Below are positions 16,121 to 24,912 of a stretch of DNA of 33,674 nt, one piece after another. A program made the translations under genes and the position numbers. A model generated the notes under the pieces. The model did not search any database and was not told the DNA's origin. It worked only from the letters and a program-made list of their open reading frames with translations. Origin of the DNA: an uncultured Clostridium sp. (GTDB lineage Bacteria > Bacillota > Clostridia > Clostridiales > Clostridiaceae); assembly GCA_934746785.1 (NCBI GenBank), contig CAKVFO010000015.1, positions 1 through 33,674 of the forward strand, given 5' to 3'. Positions within the stretch are counted from its first letter, which is position 1, and every line of letters begins with the position of its first letter.

Positions 16121-17362
16121 TTACATTTTTTTCAATATTTTTTCAATATTTAATATTCCATTACCATAATACAAAATACTATTTTCCCCTGAACATTTAT
16201 CTGTACTATCATATAAGTATTGTTCAACTTGTAATGCGGAAGGTTTAAATCCATATTTATCTTTAAAATGTGCTATTAATAGCGCAGCAGCTGCAGAAAC
16301 TTTTGGCGCTGCAAAGCTTGTACCACCTTCTACAAATTCATAACCTTTATCAAATTCAAATAAAGAGCTAACCTGAGATTGAGCAAATTCTGTGGGGATA
16401 GTAACTAAAGTCATATACCTTAAATCTGGCACTTTTTTAGTCTCCCACTGAGGTCCATAATCTCCTCCTGGTGCCGCTATATCTACTTGCATTCCATAAT
16501 TTGAATAATATGTTATCTTATCATCTCTATTTGTTGCAGAGACAGTTATAACATTAGATAATCCTCCAGGCAAATATACTTGTAGGTCATCTTTCTTTCC
16601 CAATTGCTGTGCTAACTTTAAAGGATCAGTAATATCTAAACCTTTTGCTTCATTTCCAGAGGCTGATACAACAACACAATTTCTAAGTTGTGCATATAAT
16701 ATAGCTCTTTCATATGCTACTCCCTTCACATTACCATTAGCTGCAATTTCTCCTGCGACCATAGTCCCATGCCCAGTACTATCTTCTAAATTATCCTTTC
16801 CCGGAACACAACTTTTACTAAGAACAATATTATTTTTTAAATCTGGATGTTGTGCATCTATTCCGCTATCTATTATTCCTATCTTTACATCATGATTTCC
16901 TTGCTCAATATTATAGGTATTACGATTATTAGTAACCCTATCTATATCCCATCTCCATACTTCATATTTATTATCAGCACCTATTTTTTCTTTTACTTCA
17001 GGTTCACTGTTATCTAAAGTTTTTTCCGTACCTTCCAATAAAATTTTTTGTTCTCTACAACTAGATTCAATAACATCTTTATATTTATTAACAGTAAAAC
17101 TTCTTGCTTCTTCTAATAAATTGTCATCACTTGAGCTTATAGTAAATACACCAATCTCATCAATAGAGTTTAATTCTAATTGTGGATAATTTATTTTTAT
17201 GTCACTTAAAATATTCCTAGGTACGTTCATATCTTTCATTACAAAGAAGTAAGAATTATCTATTGAAGCAACTGCTTTAATACCAAATATGTTTATAAAT
17301 ATAAAACTAATATAAAAAGCTAGTATAATGCTATGTCTCCCATATTTCCATGATATAAACAA
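16121..17362 (-). pseudogene. LanP-like subtilisin (S8) leader protease with internal deletion
   Basis: A 413-residue frame. Residues 10-32 look like a signal peptide core, a propeptide-like region follows, and the S8 domain begins near 155. The triad is present: Asp165 (GIIDSGID), His198 (TGHGTMVAG) and Ser349 (GGTSFAAP), plus the oxyanion Asn237 (SASGNE). However, VKGVA (212-216) is joined directly to YERAILYAQ. About 60 residues that normally lie between them, including the substrate-binding SxG strand, are missing, so activity is doubtful. The first codons overlap the end of the lanM remnant in another frame (17320-17362), so the original start was probably also lost. LanP enzymes remove leader peptides from lanthipeptides outside the cell. 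Confidence 0.75.
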
Positions 17363-17829
17363 TCATCATTTTTAATTCTATTCTCTGTATATTCAACTGC
17401 CAGTTCTATCTCTTTTTTCATTGTAGAATCCTTATAATACTTACTCATCATAATACGACTCATTGCAATTCCTATACTTCCATTACACCAGTTATAGGCA
17501 ACATCATATGGCTCTTTCCTCTTATCTATCCATCCATCTTTATCTTTATCAAATAAACTTCTATCAAATTCCAATAATTTAATAGCCATATCCTTATATT
17601 TATCCTTTTTTAAATAACTCCATAATCTAAATAATATAAAACTCATGCCACTTGCTCCATGTGACATACCACCTAATAACTCCGTCTTTTCTTTTCTACC
17701 TATTTCAGCCAACATATCTTTTCCTAACTTATCCGCCATCTTTAAATATTTATCATCACCTAGCAAATCATAAGTATTAAGTACTTCCTGTATTAAACCT
17801 GCACTTCCAGAAAGCCAATCTATAGGCAA
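17320..17829 (-). pseudogene. lanM piece 4: C-terminal LanC-like cyclase segment
   Basis: 169 residues in one frame. Cyclase-repeat motifs are IDWLSGSAGLIQ, MSHGASGMSF and YNWCNGSIGIAM, where the Cys is an expected zinc ligand. The next ligand motif, normally CHG, reads CLYHG, so Tyr stands in place of the Cys. The frame stops soon after GNMGD, about 80 residues early, where it overlaps the start of the protease remnant. Confidence 0.8.
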
Positions 17830-18572
17830 ACTCTCATTTTATAAACTTCTTTATACTTATCAGCTTTAGTTACTTTATATAAATAGTAGTAATACATTGC
17901 TATTCCAGATAGTCCATTATAAAAATCAATTTTAATTGGTGTAACCTCATCTTTTTGATTTTTTAAATTCATAATAACATCTATCCATGTAATCATTTTT
18001 TTGTCTTCTGAATATATTGCTTTATTTAATAAATCATCTCCTACCTTCATACTTTCTTCTATATAACTTATAGGAACATCAATATTAAGTTCAGAACTTA
18101 TACTATTAAATTTGTGATTCTTATCTTTTAAAATTCTATTAGCACATTCATCATATTTATCAAATGCAACTGTCATATAAGATAATTCTCTATCAATTTC
18201 TTTTAAATCAAGATTCTTAATTCTATTTATTACTCTTTCATATCCTGATATACTATAAAAATTTTCTATAACCTCACCAGTACTTGACCACAGGTTTCTT
18301 GAATCACACCTAGTATAAAAAATAGGAACATCATGAAAAAGCATATCATTTACTTCATATTTAACGACATTCTTATTTTTATGTGGATATCCCCACATAT
18401 TCTCAAAAAGTTTTTCTCTTTCAATAAAGTTTTTAGCACAACTTGGATGTACTGAGTAATTCAATAATTCTGCATAACGTTGAGTACTTTTTATAACACA
18501 TCTTACTAACTTACCTTTAAATTTTTGAATTATACCCTCGTCTTCCAAAATTACTTCTTTATTTTTCATCAT
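17820..18572 (-). pseudogene. lanM piece 3: dehydratase end and first cyclase repeat
   Basis: 250 residues. The first part (VRCVIKSTQRYAELLNY, HPSC) is typical of the end of the LanM dehydratase region. The last 45 residues begin the LanC-like barrel (FYNGLSGIAMYYYYLYK). The frame then stops. Roughly 100 residues expected before the next cyclase repeat are absent. Confidence 0.8.
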
Positions 18573-18753
18573 TTAACATAGGAATATTTTTAGCTCCAGA
18601 AACAATTACCTCTTTATATTCATACCTCATATTATCCGTTGCTACATTTACAGGTACTAATACTTTTTTAGGCATTTTATATTTGTCCCCATTTAATCCA
18701 CTTATATCAACGCCCTTTTGTTTACCATTATTATTAAAAGATATACTTGGCAT
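18559..18753 (-). pseudogene. lanM piece 2: middle of dehydratase domain
   Basis: 64 residues, continuing upstream in the same frame as NSVLDTALMPS. It contains the usual DISGLNG segment and ends at NIPMLNDEK. About 20-25 residues expected before the next piece are missing and the frame changes, indicating a deletion. Confidence 0.75.
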
Positions 18754-18775
18754 TAATGCTGTATCTAAAACGGAA

Positions 18776-19843
18776 TTATATATATCCTTGAGCTTCTAAA
18801 ATAATATTATTTAAATCTTGATCATACTTAATTTGTGACTTATTTTGAAATAATGTTTCCATATCAATAAGGTATGGATTTTCCCCTAAAGCAATTACAT
18901 TTTCAAAATGAAAATCTGTTCCACATAACATATATATAATTGCTATAGTTTCACCAAATCTCTCATAAAAGTTTTCTATTTGCTTTTCAGATGTACATCC
19001 TTGATATTCTACGCATTCTTCAAATGTAAATTCATCTTGATAAAAACCTTTAATCTTAGGTAACTTAAGTAAATTAGTATTTTCATTAAAGAATTCTATA
19101 AGTTCATAATATGTTTTTTCTACCTTCAAATTTTTAGGTTTATATATTATTTTGGTACCATCTTCAAAAATAAATTGAGAAACTGATTTGCCTTTCTGAT
19201 GGGAATCACCTTGTGATTGATTAATTTTCACTATTTTATTTGTCTTTAACTTCAGATCCAATTCTTTATTTATACTTTCAAAATTTTTATCTAGTCTATC
19301 AATAGAGTCTATAGTATTATTTATGTAGTAATCAGTCCTTACTAAAATAACTCGCGTTAAAGCTGCATATTTCGAATAAAATTCAATTAAGTTTTCGCTT
19401 GAGGTAAATTTACTCTTCAAAAAATATTTAAATCTATCACTAGAATTTTCACCTTCGATTTCCTCAACATTCTTATCACTATGCAATTCAATGATAAAAG
19501 ATTTCTGTATAATCTTAATTACTTCTGTTCCAAACGCACTAAGTATATCTGTCATAACTTCTTCTGAAAATCTTATGTTATGTAGTTTAGGCATATATTT
19601 ACATACTTTGTTTTTTACATAATATATAAATGGTCTTATGATATAACTCAAATCATAATTTTTAAGATCTTCTCTTACTTTAAAATCAATTTCATTAAAT
19701 AAATTAAATATATCCCTAAACTCTATAAACCAATTATTTTCTTCTAGATGAGAGGCTAGAATATTTACTTCTTCATCTGTAAGTTCTTTTATTCCACAAT
19801 TAAATTCACTTTTACTTATCTGTTCCTCTCTTAATTTCATCAA
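18776..19843 (-). pseudogene. lanM piece 1: N-terminal dehydratase (DUF4135) domain
   Basis: 355 residues with the LanM kinase-like dehydratase motifs: GDSHQKGKSV, the ATP-site KIIYKPKNL, then GTDFHFENV (Asp310, His312, Asn315) and LIDMETLF (Asp327). The frame is open upstream to 19885 and reads WRERKSLISEESF before the TTG and ATG at 19843-19838, so the shown start is internal and the true N-terminus is lost. It ends at a TAA created inside a TA-dinucleotide run. Confidence 0.85.
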
Positions 19844-19883
19844 AAATGATTCTTCACTAATTAAAGATTTTCTTTCTCTCCAT

Positions 19884-19899
19884 CTTTATATATATATAT
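19884..19899. other. TA-repeat at the lanM/lanT fusion point
   Basis: A pure run of alternating T and A separates the 5'-truncated lanM (minus) from the 5'-truncated lanT (plus). The two genes meet head to head with no room for promoters, start sites or a precursor gene, so this is probably a deletion junction. Confidence 0.5.
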
Positions 19900-19905
19900 C
19901 ATCTA

Positions 19906-20840
19906 TATCATCTACGTTTTCATATTTCTTTAAAATATTTAATACTATGTCTACATCCTTTTTAAAGCCCATACTTTCATTATCAGATTCATATTCAAAT
20001 ATATTGATATTAAAAACAATATTGAACAAATTATACGATATTATCGATTCAAAACCTGAGAAAATTATAACTGATAATTCTTTAAAAATAAGCAAAGGCA
20101 ATATTACATTAAATCATGTTTTTTATAAATATAATGTTTTTAATCCATATGTAATAAATGATGTCTCTTTTTCAATTAATGCTGGTGATAAAGTAGCTAT
20201 TGTAGGGAAAAGTGGATGTGGAAAAAGTACTCTTTTAAAATTAAATTTAGGCTTATATTCCCCTGAAAAAGGATCTATATCTGTAGATGATATTGACATT
20301 AGTAGCATAAATATAAAGGATTTTAGATCTCAAATAGGAGTTGTTTTACAAGAACCTCAATTATTCAATGATACTGTAAAAAATAACATCTTAATTGGCA
20401 AAGAAAATATACCTGATAGCCTACTATATAAAGTTGCGGAGTTATCTGGTATAAATGATTTTTTAGTGAATACCCCTCTAGGATTAGACACAATAGTTTC
20501 AGAAAAAGGTATCAACTTTTCAGGTGGACAAAGGCAGCGTATTTCTCTTGCTAGAGCTTTAATAAATAATCCTAAAATTCTTCTTATGGATGAACCAACA
20601 AGTTCTCTTGATAATGAATCTGAATCATCTTTTATGAGTACTATTTTAAAGTTAAGTTCAACATGTATAGTTGTATCACATAGGTTAAGTACTATAATTA
20701 ATTTTAATAAAATAATTGTTATTGATAATGGTAAAATAGTTGAAGTTGGTTCTCACAATGAATTAATGAGTAAAAAAGGTTATTATCAAAAATTATATAG
20801 TAGTAAAATGAATTTAAACCTTCAAAGTCTATATAATTAA
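19906..20840 (+). pseudogene. lanT remnant: C-terminal part of a peptidase-containing ABC exporter
   Basis: The longest ATG frame is 297 residues from 19947, but homologous sequence extends further upstream in frame (SYFFKIFNTMSTSF). Residues 1-45 are the last membrane-domain helix region (FLKPILSLSDSYSN). The rest is a complete ATPase: Walker A VGKSGCGKST, signature FSGGQRQR, Walker B ILLMDEPTSSLD and the switch His in VSHRLST. LanT proteins are about 700 residues with an N-terminal C39 peptidase that cuts the leader at a double-Gly site; that domain and nearly all membrane spans are gone. There is no ribosome binding site before the ATG. Other bacteriocin exporters have the same design, but the neighbouring lanM favours LanT. 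Confidence 0.82.
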
Positions 20841-20854
20841 GTATTAAATGTAAT

Positions 20855-20912
20855 ATAAGGAAAATAAAAATTTAAAAGTCTACTGAACTTAATAAATTTC
20901 TATTCTCCTTAT
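20855..20912. terminator. Imperfect hairpin between lanT remnant and LysR gene
   Basis: ATAAGGAAAATAAAAATTT (20855-20873) is inverted at 20894-20912 with two mismatches in 19 bp. It abuts the LysR stop codon and may end transcripts from both sides, though the T-tracts are poor. Confidence 0.45.
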
Positions 20913-21791
20913 TTATGTATCAATATTTATAACATATCCTTTAAACTTTTCCTTTACTATTGAAAGATATTCTTCCTTATTCCATACCATATAAATATTC
21001 TTAAAGCCTATATCATCCTTTATTTTAACTATAGATATAGTACTCATATTTATTGATTGAGTATATGGAACTATAGCTATCCCTGCCCCTGCTGATACAA
21101 GGCCTGAAAGTAAACTTGCTTCATTTGGCTCTGCTACTATCTTTGGATTATATCCCATAAGTTCATAGTAAGATACCTTTTTATTATTATGGTTTCCACC
21201 ATATCCTATGAAATTCTCCTCAGCTAAATCCTTTAATTCAACTTCATTTACCTTAGCTAAATGATGAGTTTTAGGTACAATTAATACATATTCCAGCTGC
21301 TTTACCAGCTCATATTTAAGTTTAGGATTTCTCTGAATTTCATCTACCTTATCAATAAATCCAAAATCAACTTTCCCATGATTTAAATCATTCAAGATTT
21401 GGTCATCACTTTCATTATTAATATTGAACTTCACATCTAAATTTTGACTTAAGAAATTGCTTATCAAAAATGGCATAAAGGCTGCCCCTACGCAATAGGT
21501 AGAAACAATAGAAATTATATTATCCTTCTTTTCCTTCATATCATGCAGTTTTTCTTTTCCCTGCTCTATTTCATCTAAAGCCTTAGATGCATATTCTAAA
21601 AATACATTTCCAAAGCTTGTTATCTTTATACTTCTTCCTTCCCTCTCAAATAAAGGCACCTCTAACTCCTGCTCTAAATTTGAGATTGCTTTACTTAAAG
21701 CTGGCTGTGTTACTGATAATATATTTGAAGCTGTAGTAAAATTTTTAGTTTTTGCTATAACCTTAAGATATTCTAACTGCTGTAAATTCAT
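20913..21791 (-). CDS. LysR-family transcriptional regulator
   Basis: A 292-residue regulator. The N-terminal winged helix-turn-helix is NLQQLEYLKVIAKTKNFT, then ASNILSVTQPALSKAISNLE, and FEREGRSIKIT forms the wing. Residues 90-290 are the periplasmic-binding-protein-like effector domain. AAGGAG precedes the ATG at 21791. It is divergent from the ferredoxin-nitroreductase gene, the usual arrangement for a LysR protein and its target. A T-N11-A dyad in the shared intergenic region (21825-21839) is a candidate binding site. The inducer is unknown. Confidence 0.88.
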   Translation of the reverse strand: MNLQQLEYLKVIAKTKNFTTASNILSVTQPALSKAISNLEQELEVPLFEREGRSIKITSFGNVFLEYASKALDEIEQGKEKLHDMKEKKDNIISIVSTYCVGAAFMPFLISNFLSQNLDVKFNINNESDDQILNDLNHGKVDFGFIDKVDEIQRNPKLKYELVKQLEYVLIVPKTHHLAKVNEVELKDLAEENFIGYGGNHNNKKVSYYELMGYNPKIVAEPNEASLLSGLVSAGAGIAIVPYTQSINMSTISIVKIKDDIGFKNIYMVWNKEEYLSIVKEKFKGYVINIDT

Positions 21792-21824
21792 CTTTTCTCC
21801 TTCCCTATTTGCCTTATAAATTCC

Positions 21825-21839
21825 ATAACTTTTAGTTAT
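21825..21839. promoter_or_regulatory. Candidate LysR operator (T-N11-A dyad)
   Basis: ATAACTTTTAGTTAT is a 5-bp inverted repeat around TTTTA and contains T-N11-A. It lies 34 bp upstream of the LysR start and about 150 bp before the nitroreductase, as expected for autoregulation. Confidence 0.45.
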
Positions 21840-21992
21840 ACTTCTATGATTAATTTCAATTAGACACTTTACTAAATCTAATGTTAAACTATGTTTATTG
21901 CAATTGCTACTATAATTAAGATGAAAAAATCATAAATTTTATTTATAGTACTGTCAAAGAGAATAGCAAAGTATATTTTAGGAGTGAATTTT

Positions 21993-22814
21993 ATGTTTAA
22001 TGTAGATAGAAGTAAGTGTATAGCTTGTGGTCAATGTATTAAGGATTGTCCTGCCGCAACAATTTCTTTCGTAGATGGTAAAGCTGATATTAATAATGAT
22101 AGATGTATCAAATGTGGACACTGCATCGCTATTTGTCCGGTGAATGCTGTTTCAACTGATGAATATGATATGAATGAAGTATTATCTTATGATAAAGATA
22201 CATTCTCAGTAGATGCGGACAACCTTTTAAACTTCATCAAATTCAGAAGAAGTGTTAGAAGATTTAAAGATAAAGAAGTTGAAAGAGAAAAACTTAAAAA
22301 AATTATTGAAGCTGGTAAATATACTCAAACTTCAACTAATAACCAAGATGTTTCTTATATAGTTCTTTCTGAAAAGCTTGGTGAATTTAAAGAATTAGCA
22401 TACAAGAGCTTACAAGCAAAAGGTGAAGCTATATTAGCTAATATGACTCCTGAAACTGAATACTTAAGAAGATATGCCACTCTATGGGCAAACATGTATA
22501 ATGCTTATAAAGAAGATCCTATAAACAATGATAGATTATTCTTTAATGCACCTGCTGCTATTTTTGTAGCATCAAATACACCTTTAAATGGAGGATTAGC
22601 TTCTTCTAATATGGAACTTATGGTAGATGCTTTAGGTCTTGGAACTTACTTTAATGGTTTTGCTATGATAGCACTTCAAGATAATAAAGAAATACTTGAT
22701 TTCTTAGGATTAGAAAGCAGTAAATCATTAATTTCATGCCTAGTAATAGGATATCCTAATGTTACTTACAAGAGAACTGTTCCTAGAAAAGAAGCTCAAG
22801 TTAAATGGTTATAG
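21993..22814 (+). CDS. Ferredoxin-nitroreductase fusion protein
   Basis: A 273-residue protein. Residues 1-50 carry two [4Fe-4S] motifs (CIACGQCIKDCP and CIKCGHCIAICP). A nitroreductase domain follows from about residue 75 (FIKFRRSVRRFKDKEV; later LGLGTYFNGFAM). Electrons would pass from the clusters to the bound FMN. This architecture is frequent in anaerobes; substrates are mostly unassigned. I set the start at ATG 21993 since AGGAG lies 8 nt before it; a GTG at 21984 overlaps that ribosome binding site. It is probably controlled by the divergent LysR gene. Confidence 0.9.
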   Translation: MFNVDRSKCIACGQCIKDCPAATISFVDGKADINNDRCIKCGHCIAICPVNAVSTDEYDMNEVLSYDKDTFSVDADNLLNFIKFRRSVRRFKDKEVEREKLKKIIEAGKYTQTSTNNQDVSYIVLSEKLGEFKELAYKSLQAKGEAILANMTPETEYLRRYATLWANMYNAYKEDPINNDRLFFNAPAAIFVASNTPLNGGLASSNMELMVDALGLGTYFNGFAMIALQDNKEILDFLGLESSKSLISCLVIGYPNVTYKRTVPRKEAQVKWL

Positions 22815-22823
22815 AACAAGCTG

Positions 22824-22855
22824 AAAAGAGGATTCAAATTTTTGAATCCTCTTTT
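22824..22855. terminator. Bidirectional terminator (GAGGATTCAAA type)
   Basis: AAAAGAGGATTCAAA, loop TT, then the exact inverted arm ending CTCTTTT. It lies between the nitroreductase and the convergent fic gene and is nearly identical to the terminator at 13675-13708. Confidence 0.9.
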
Positions 22856-22856
22856 A

Positions 22857-24083
22857 TTATAAATATAGATTACTCATAACATCTATATTTACATCATATA
22901 ATTTTTTTCTTCCGTCCTTTGTAATATATAATACTCCCTGTTGTTCTAACTCTTTTAAGGAATTTCTTAGCTTACTTTCACCTATATTAGGAAGGTTATA
23001 TTTGTCGGTATTAAATATGTCGCATAATTCCTCAATACTTAATCCTTCATCTCCAAAAAGGGTATTTTGTACTAATATAAATAATAAGTTAGCCTTTTTA
23101 TCATCCTTACCTGCTGCTTTAGATGCTATATTCTCAAAGAATTTAAGTTTATTTCCTCTTTCATCTAATGAATCATTTAAATCCTCTAATGCCCTAATAA
23201 GAATATCAAAAAATTTCATCACAAAAATAGTTAAATCGCCCCTATTCTTTTCATCATTTGCTTCCTTAAAGCTTTTATAATAAGTATTAATATTTTCTTT
23301 TATTGTATGTGACAGCTTATATGAAATTAAGTTTTGTAGTTTTTGAGACAATAAATAACTGCTTATAAATCTAGTAGTCCTTCCGTTACCATCATAAAAT
23401 GGATGTATATATGCAAAGATATAGTGAAATACTGCTATTCTTATTAGAAAATCATAATCTTCATTATTTAAAATCTCTAACCCATCAGTCATTGATTTTA
23501 ATATTTCCTCTTCTGGATAAACACCAGTATGAATTGTTTTTCCATGAGAATTTTTCACATAAACCTTGTCTTTTCTAAATATCAAACCATCTGGTTCATT
23601 TGATATATCTTCTTCTAAGACTTCCTTTAAAACTAATTCATCATATATTTTTCTTATATCTTCACACTTAGAAAGTTTAATATCTTCCTCTCCTAATAGC
23701 TGATATTTTTTTACTAAACCATATAATCTTCTATTCTTATTTTTATCCGTTTTGTCAGATAAAATATCATTAATTTCTTTTCTTGTACTAGCTACTCCCT
23801 CTATTTCATTAGTCATTCTAACTTCATCTATTAAACATTTTTTCTTATATTGACTTAAAGCAATATCAGGTACTCTATTCATTTTTTTAACTAGTTCACG
23901 ATCCAGCTCCATAATATATTCAACCTTTTGTAATATATCATGATTTATAACTAGAAAAGCTGGATTTCCATTAATCCTAAAATTAAATCTATACGTTGAT
24001 TCACTGTTAAATCTATTTTTATATACTTCTAAATATTTATTGTTATCACTATAAAATATACTTGAAAGTGCTCTATATTTCAT
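22857..24083 (-). CDS. Fic-domain protein (putative AMP-transferase)
   Basis: A 408-residue protein. The Fic active-site motif HPFYDGNGRTTRF starts at His227, with all catalytic and phosphate-binding residues present. An N-terminal inhibitory helix carries TNEIEG (91-96), which fits the (S/T)xxxE(G/N) rule, so this is a self-inhibited class II Fic protein. The last 90 residues look like a winged-helix domain (LSIEELCDIFNTDKYN, ending KKLYDVNID). Such proteins transfer AMP from ATP to Ser/Thr/Tyr of targets; the target is unknown. GGAGG lies 7 nt before the ATG. No separate antitoxin gene is adjacent, consistent with inhibition in cis. It is monocistronic. Confidence 0.88.
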   Translation of the reverse strand: MKYRALSSIFYSDNNKYLEVYKNRFNSESTYRFNFRINGNPAFLVINHDILQKVEYIMELDRELVKKMNRVPDIALSQYKKKCLIDEVRMTNEIEGVASTRKEINDILSDKTDKNKNRRLYGLVKKYQLLGEEDIKLSKCEDIRKIYDELVLKEVLEEDISNEPDGLIFRKDKVYVKNSHGKTIHTGVYPEEEILKSMTDGLEILNNEDYDFLIRIAVFHYIFAYIHPFYDGNGRTTRFISSYLLSQKLQNLISYKLSHTIKENINTYYKSFKEANDEKNRGDLTIFVMKFFDILIRALEDLNDSLDERGNKLKFFENIASKAAGKDDKKANLLFILVQNTLFGDEGLSIEELCDIFNTDKYNLPNIGESKLRNSLKELEQQGVLYITKDGRKKLYDVNIDVMSNLYL

Positions 24084-24189
24084 ATATATACCTCCAAATT
24101 AACATTATAAATAGTATAATACAAATAATTTAACAAGTAAAATGAATAATTATTAATATACTTATTATATCTAAGTAAATTTACCACAA

Positions 24190-24705
24190 TTACATAACAT
24201 CTTTATAATCTACTAAGTCAACACATGTAGATAAACCATTTAATGCTATTTCATGTATTGCTTCATTAACTGTTGTACAGCAATCTTTCAAAACCTTAAC
24301 CTTATATTTTTCAGCTTCCTTAGAAATAGCTGTATGAGTGACACAATTCTGAGTCATGGCTCCACATATAAGAATCTCCTCTATTCCAAGGGTTGATAAA
24401 ATTTGTCCTAAATTTGTTTTATGAAATCCATCTGCATATTGCTTTATAACAACTTCAGCATCTGGCGATGCCTTTAAAATATCATGATGTATCTCACATC
24501 CTTTAGTTCCTTCATTAAAGAATGGCGCTATACCTTTTTCAACACTAACTACATGTTTTATTAAAATAACTGGTATATTAGCACTTTCAGCTTTTTTCAT
24601 AGCATCGATTACATTTTCTAATGTATTATCGACATTCCATAAAGGAAATCTTCCCCCTTCAAAATAATCATTTTGCATATCAATAACTAATAAAGCTTTT
24701 TTCAT
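24190..24705 (-). CDS. Isochorismatase-like cysteine hydrolase
   Basis: A 171-residue alpha/beta hydrolase of the isochorismatase/nicotinamidase superfamily. The predicted triad is Asp9 (LLVIDMQNDY), Lys88 (VVIKQYADGF) and Cys121 (GAMTQNCVTHTA), with the cis-peptide region GAMTQ typical of the group. The start at ATG 24705 is set by GGGGAGG 8 nt upstream; the reading frame extends to 24753 without a ribosome binding site. It is divergent from the biotin operon but shares no obvious pathway with it. The substrate could be an amide such as nicotinamide or a related metabolite, which is not resolvable here. Confidence 0.85.
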   Translation of the reverse strand: MKKALLVIDMQNDYFEGGRFPLWNVDNTLENVIDAMKKAESANIPVILIKHVVSVEKGIAPFFNEGTKGCEIHHDILKASPDAEVVIKQYADGFHKTNLGQILSTLGIEEILICGAMTQNCVTHTAISKEAEKYKVKVLKDCCTTVNEAIHEIALNGLSTCVDLVDYKDVM

Positions 24706-24803
24706 TTTTAAATCCTCCCCAATCTCATTGATCTCTATCAGTATTATTGACACCTTTACGAATATATATTCCTAGGTTTTATAATTTATTTCTCATTAGT
24801 TTA

Positions 24804-24835
24804 TTGTTAACCACATAAGCTTTATAGGTTGACAA
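24804..24835 (+). promoter_or_regulatory. BirA operator of the biotin operon
   Basis: TTGTTAACC (24804-24812), 14 nt and GGTTGACAA (24827-24835) match the Firmicutes biotin-repressor box closely. The right half contains the -35 box, so bound BirA would block RNA polymerase when biotin is plentiful. Confidence 0.9.
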
Positions 24836-24857
24836 TGCGTTTTTTCACATCTATAAT
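24829..24857 (+). promoter_or_regulatory. Consensus sigma-A promoter of bioY-birA-bioB
   Basis: TTGACA (24829-24834), exactly 17 nt and TATAAT (24852-24857). Both hexamers are perfect consensus. The -35 lies inside the BirA operator. Confidence 0.9.
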
Positions 24858-24912
24858 TTTATTTGTAATTGCAATTATTTCCGAAAATACTTTTTAAAGG
24901 AGATGCTAATGA

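Larger units (their letters stand above)
17320..19885 (-). pseudogene. Broken lanM: class II lanthipeptide synthetase remnant
   Basis: Four successive pieces in different frames are collinear with LanM, the bifunctional enzyme of about 1000 residues that phosphorylates and eliminates Ser/Thr and then cyclises with Cys. From the 5' end these are the dehydratase domain (to 18776), its C-terminal part (18753-18559), the start of the cyclase domain (18572-17820) and a later cyclase segment (17829-17320). Lesions are a stop at 19886-19888 that cuts the 5' end, a 2-nt loss in a TA-run at 18776-18785, frame-changing deletions near 18559-18575 and 17820-17830, and loss of the last 80 or so residues. 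Not functional. Confidence 0.85.

Noticed and set aside
19886..20101. Minus-strand open frame of 71 residues upstream of lanM
   Set aside because: It is antisense to the lanT remnant, whose sense translation is clearly homologous to ABC exporter membrane and ATPase domains. Its in-frame position with lanM looks fortuitous.
19844..20912. Search for a lanthipeptide precursor gene near lanM/lanT
   Set aside because: I found no short frame with a ribosome binding site, a double-Gly leader end and a Ser/Thr/Cys-rich core here or around the ABC operon. The 37-residue peptide at 14423-14536 is a single-span membrane peptide, not a precursor.
22857..24083. Fic protein as half of a two-gene toxin-antitoxin system
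   Set aside because: No small antitoxin gene is adjacent, and the inhibitory TNEIEG motif is in the same protein.
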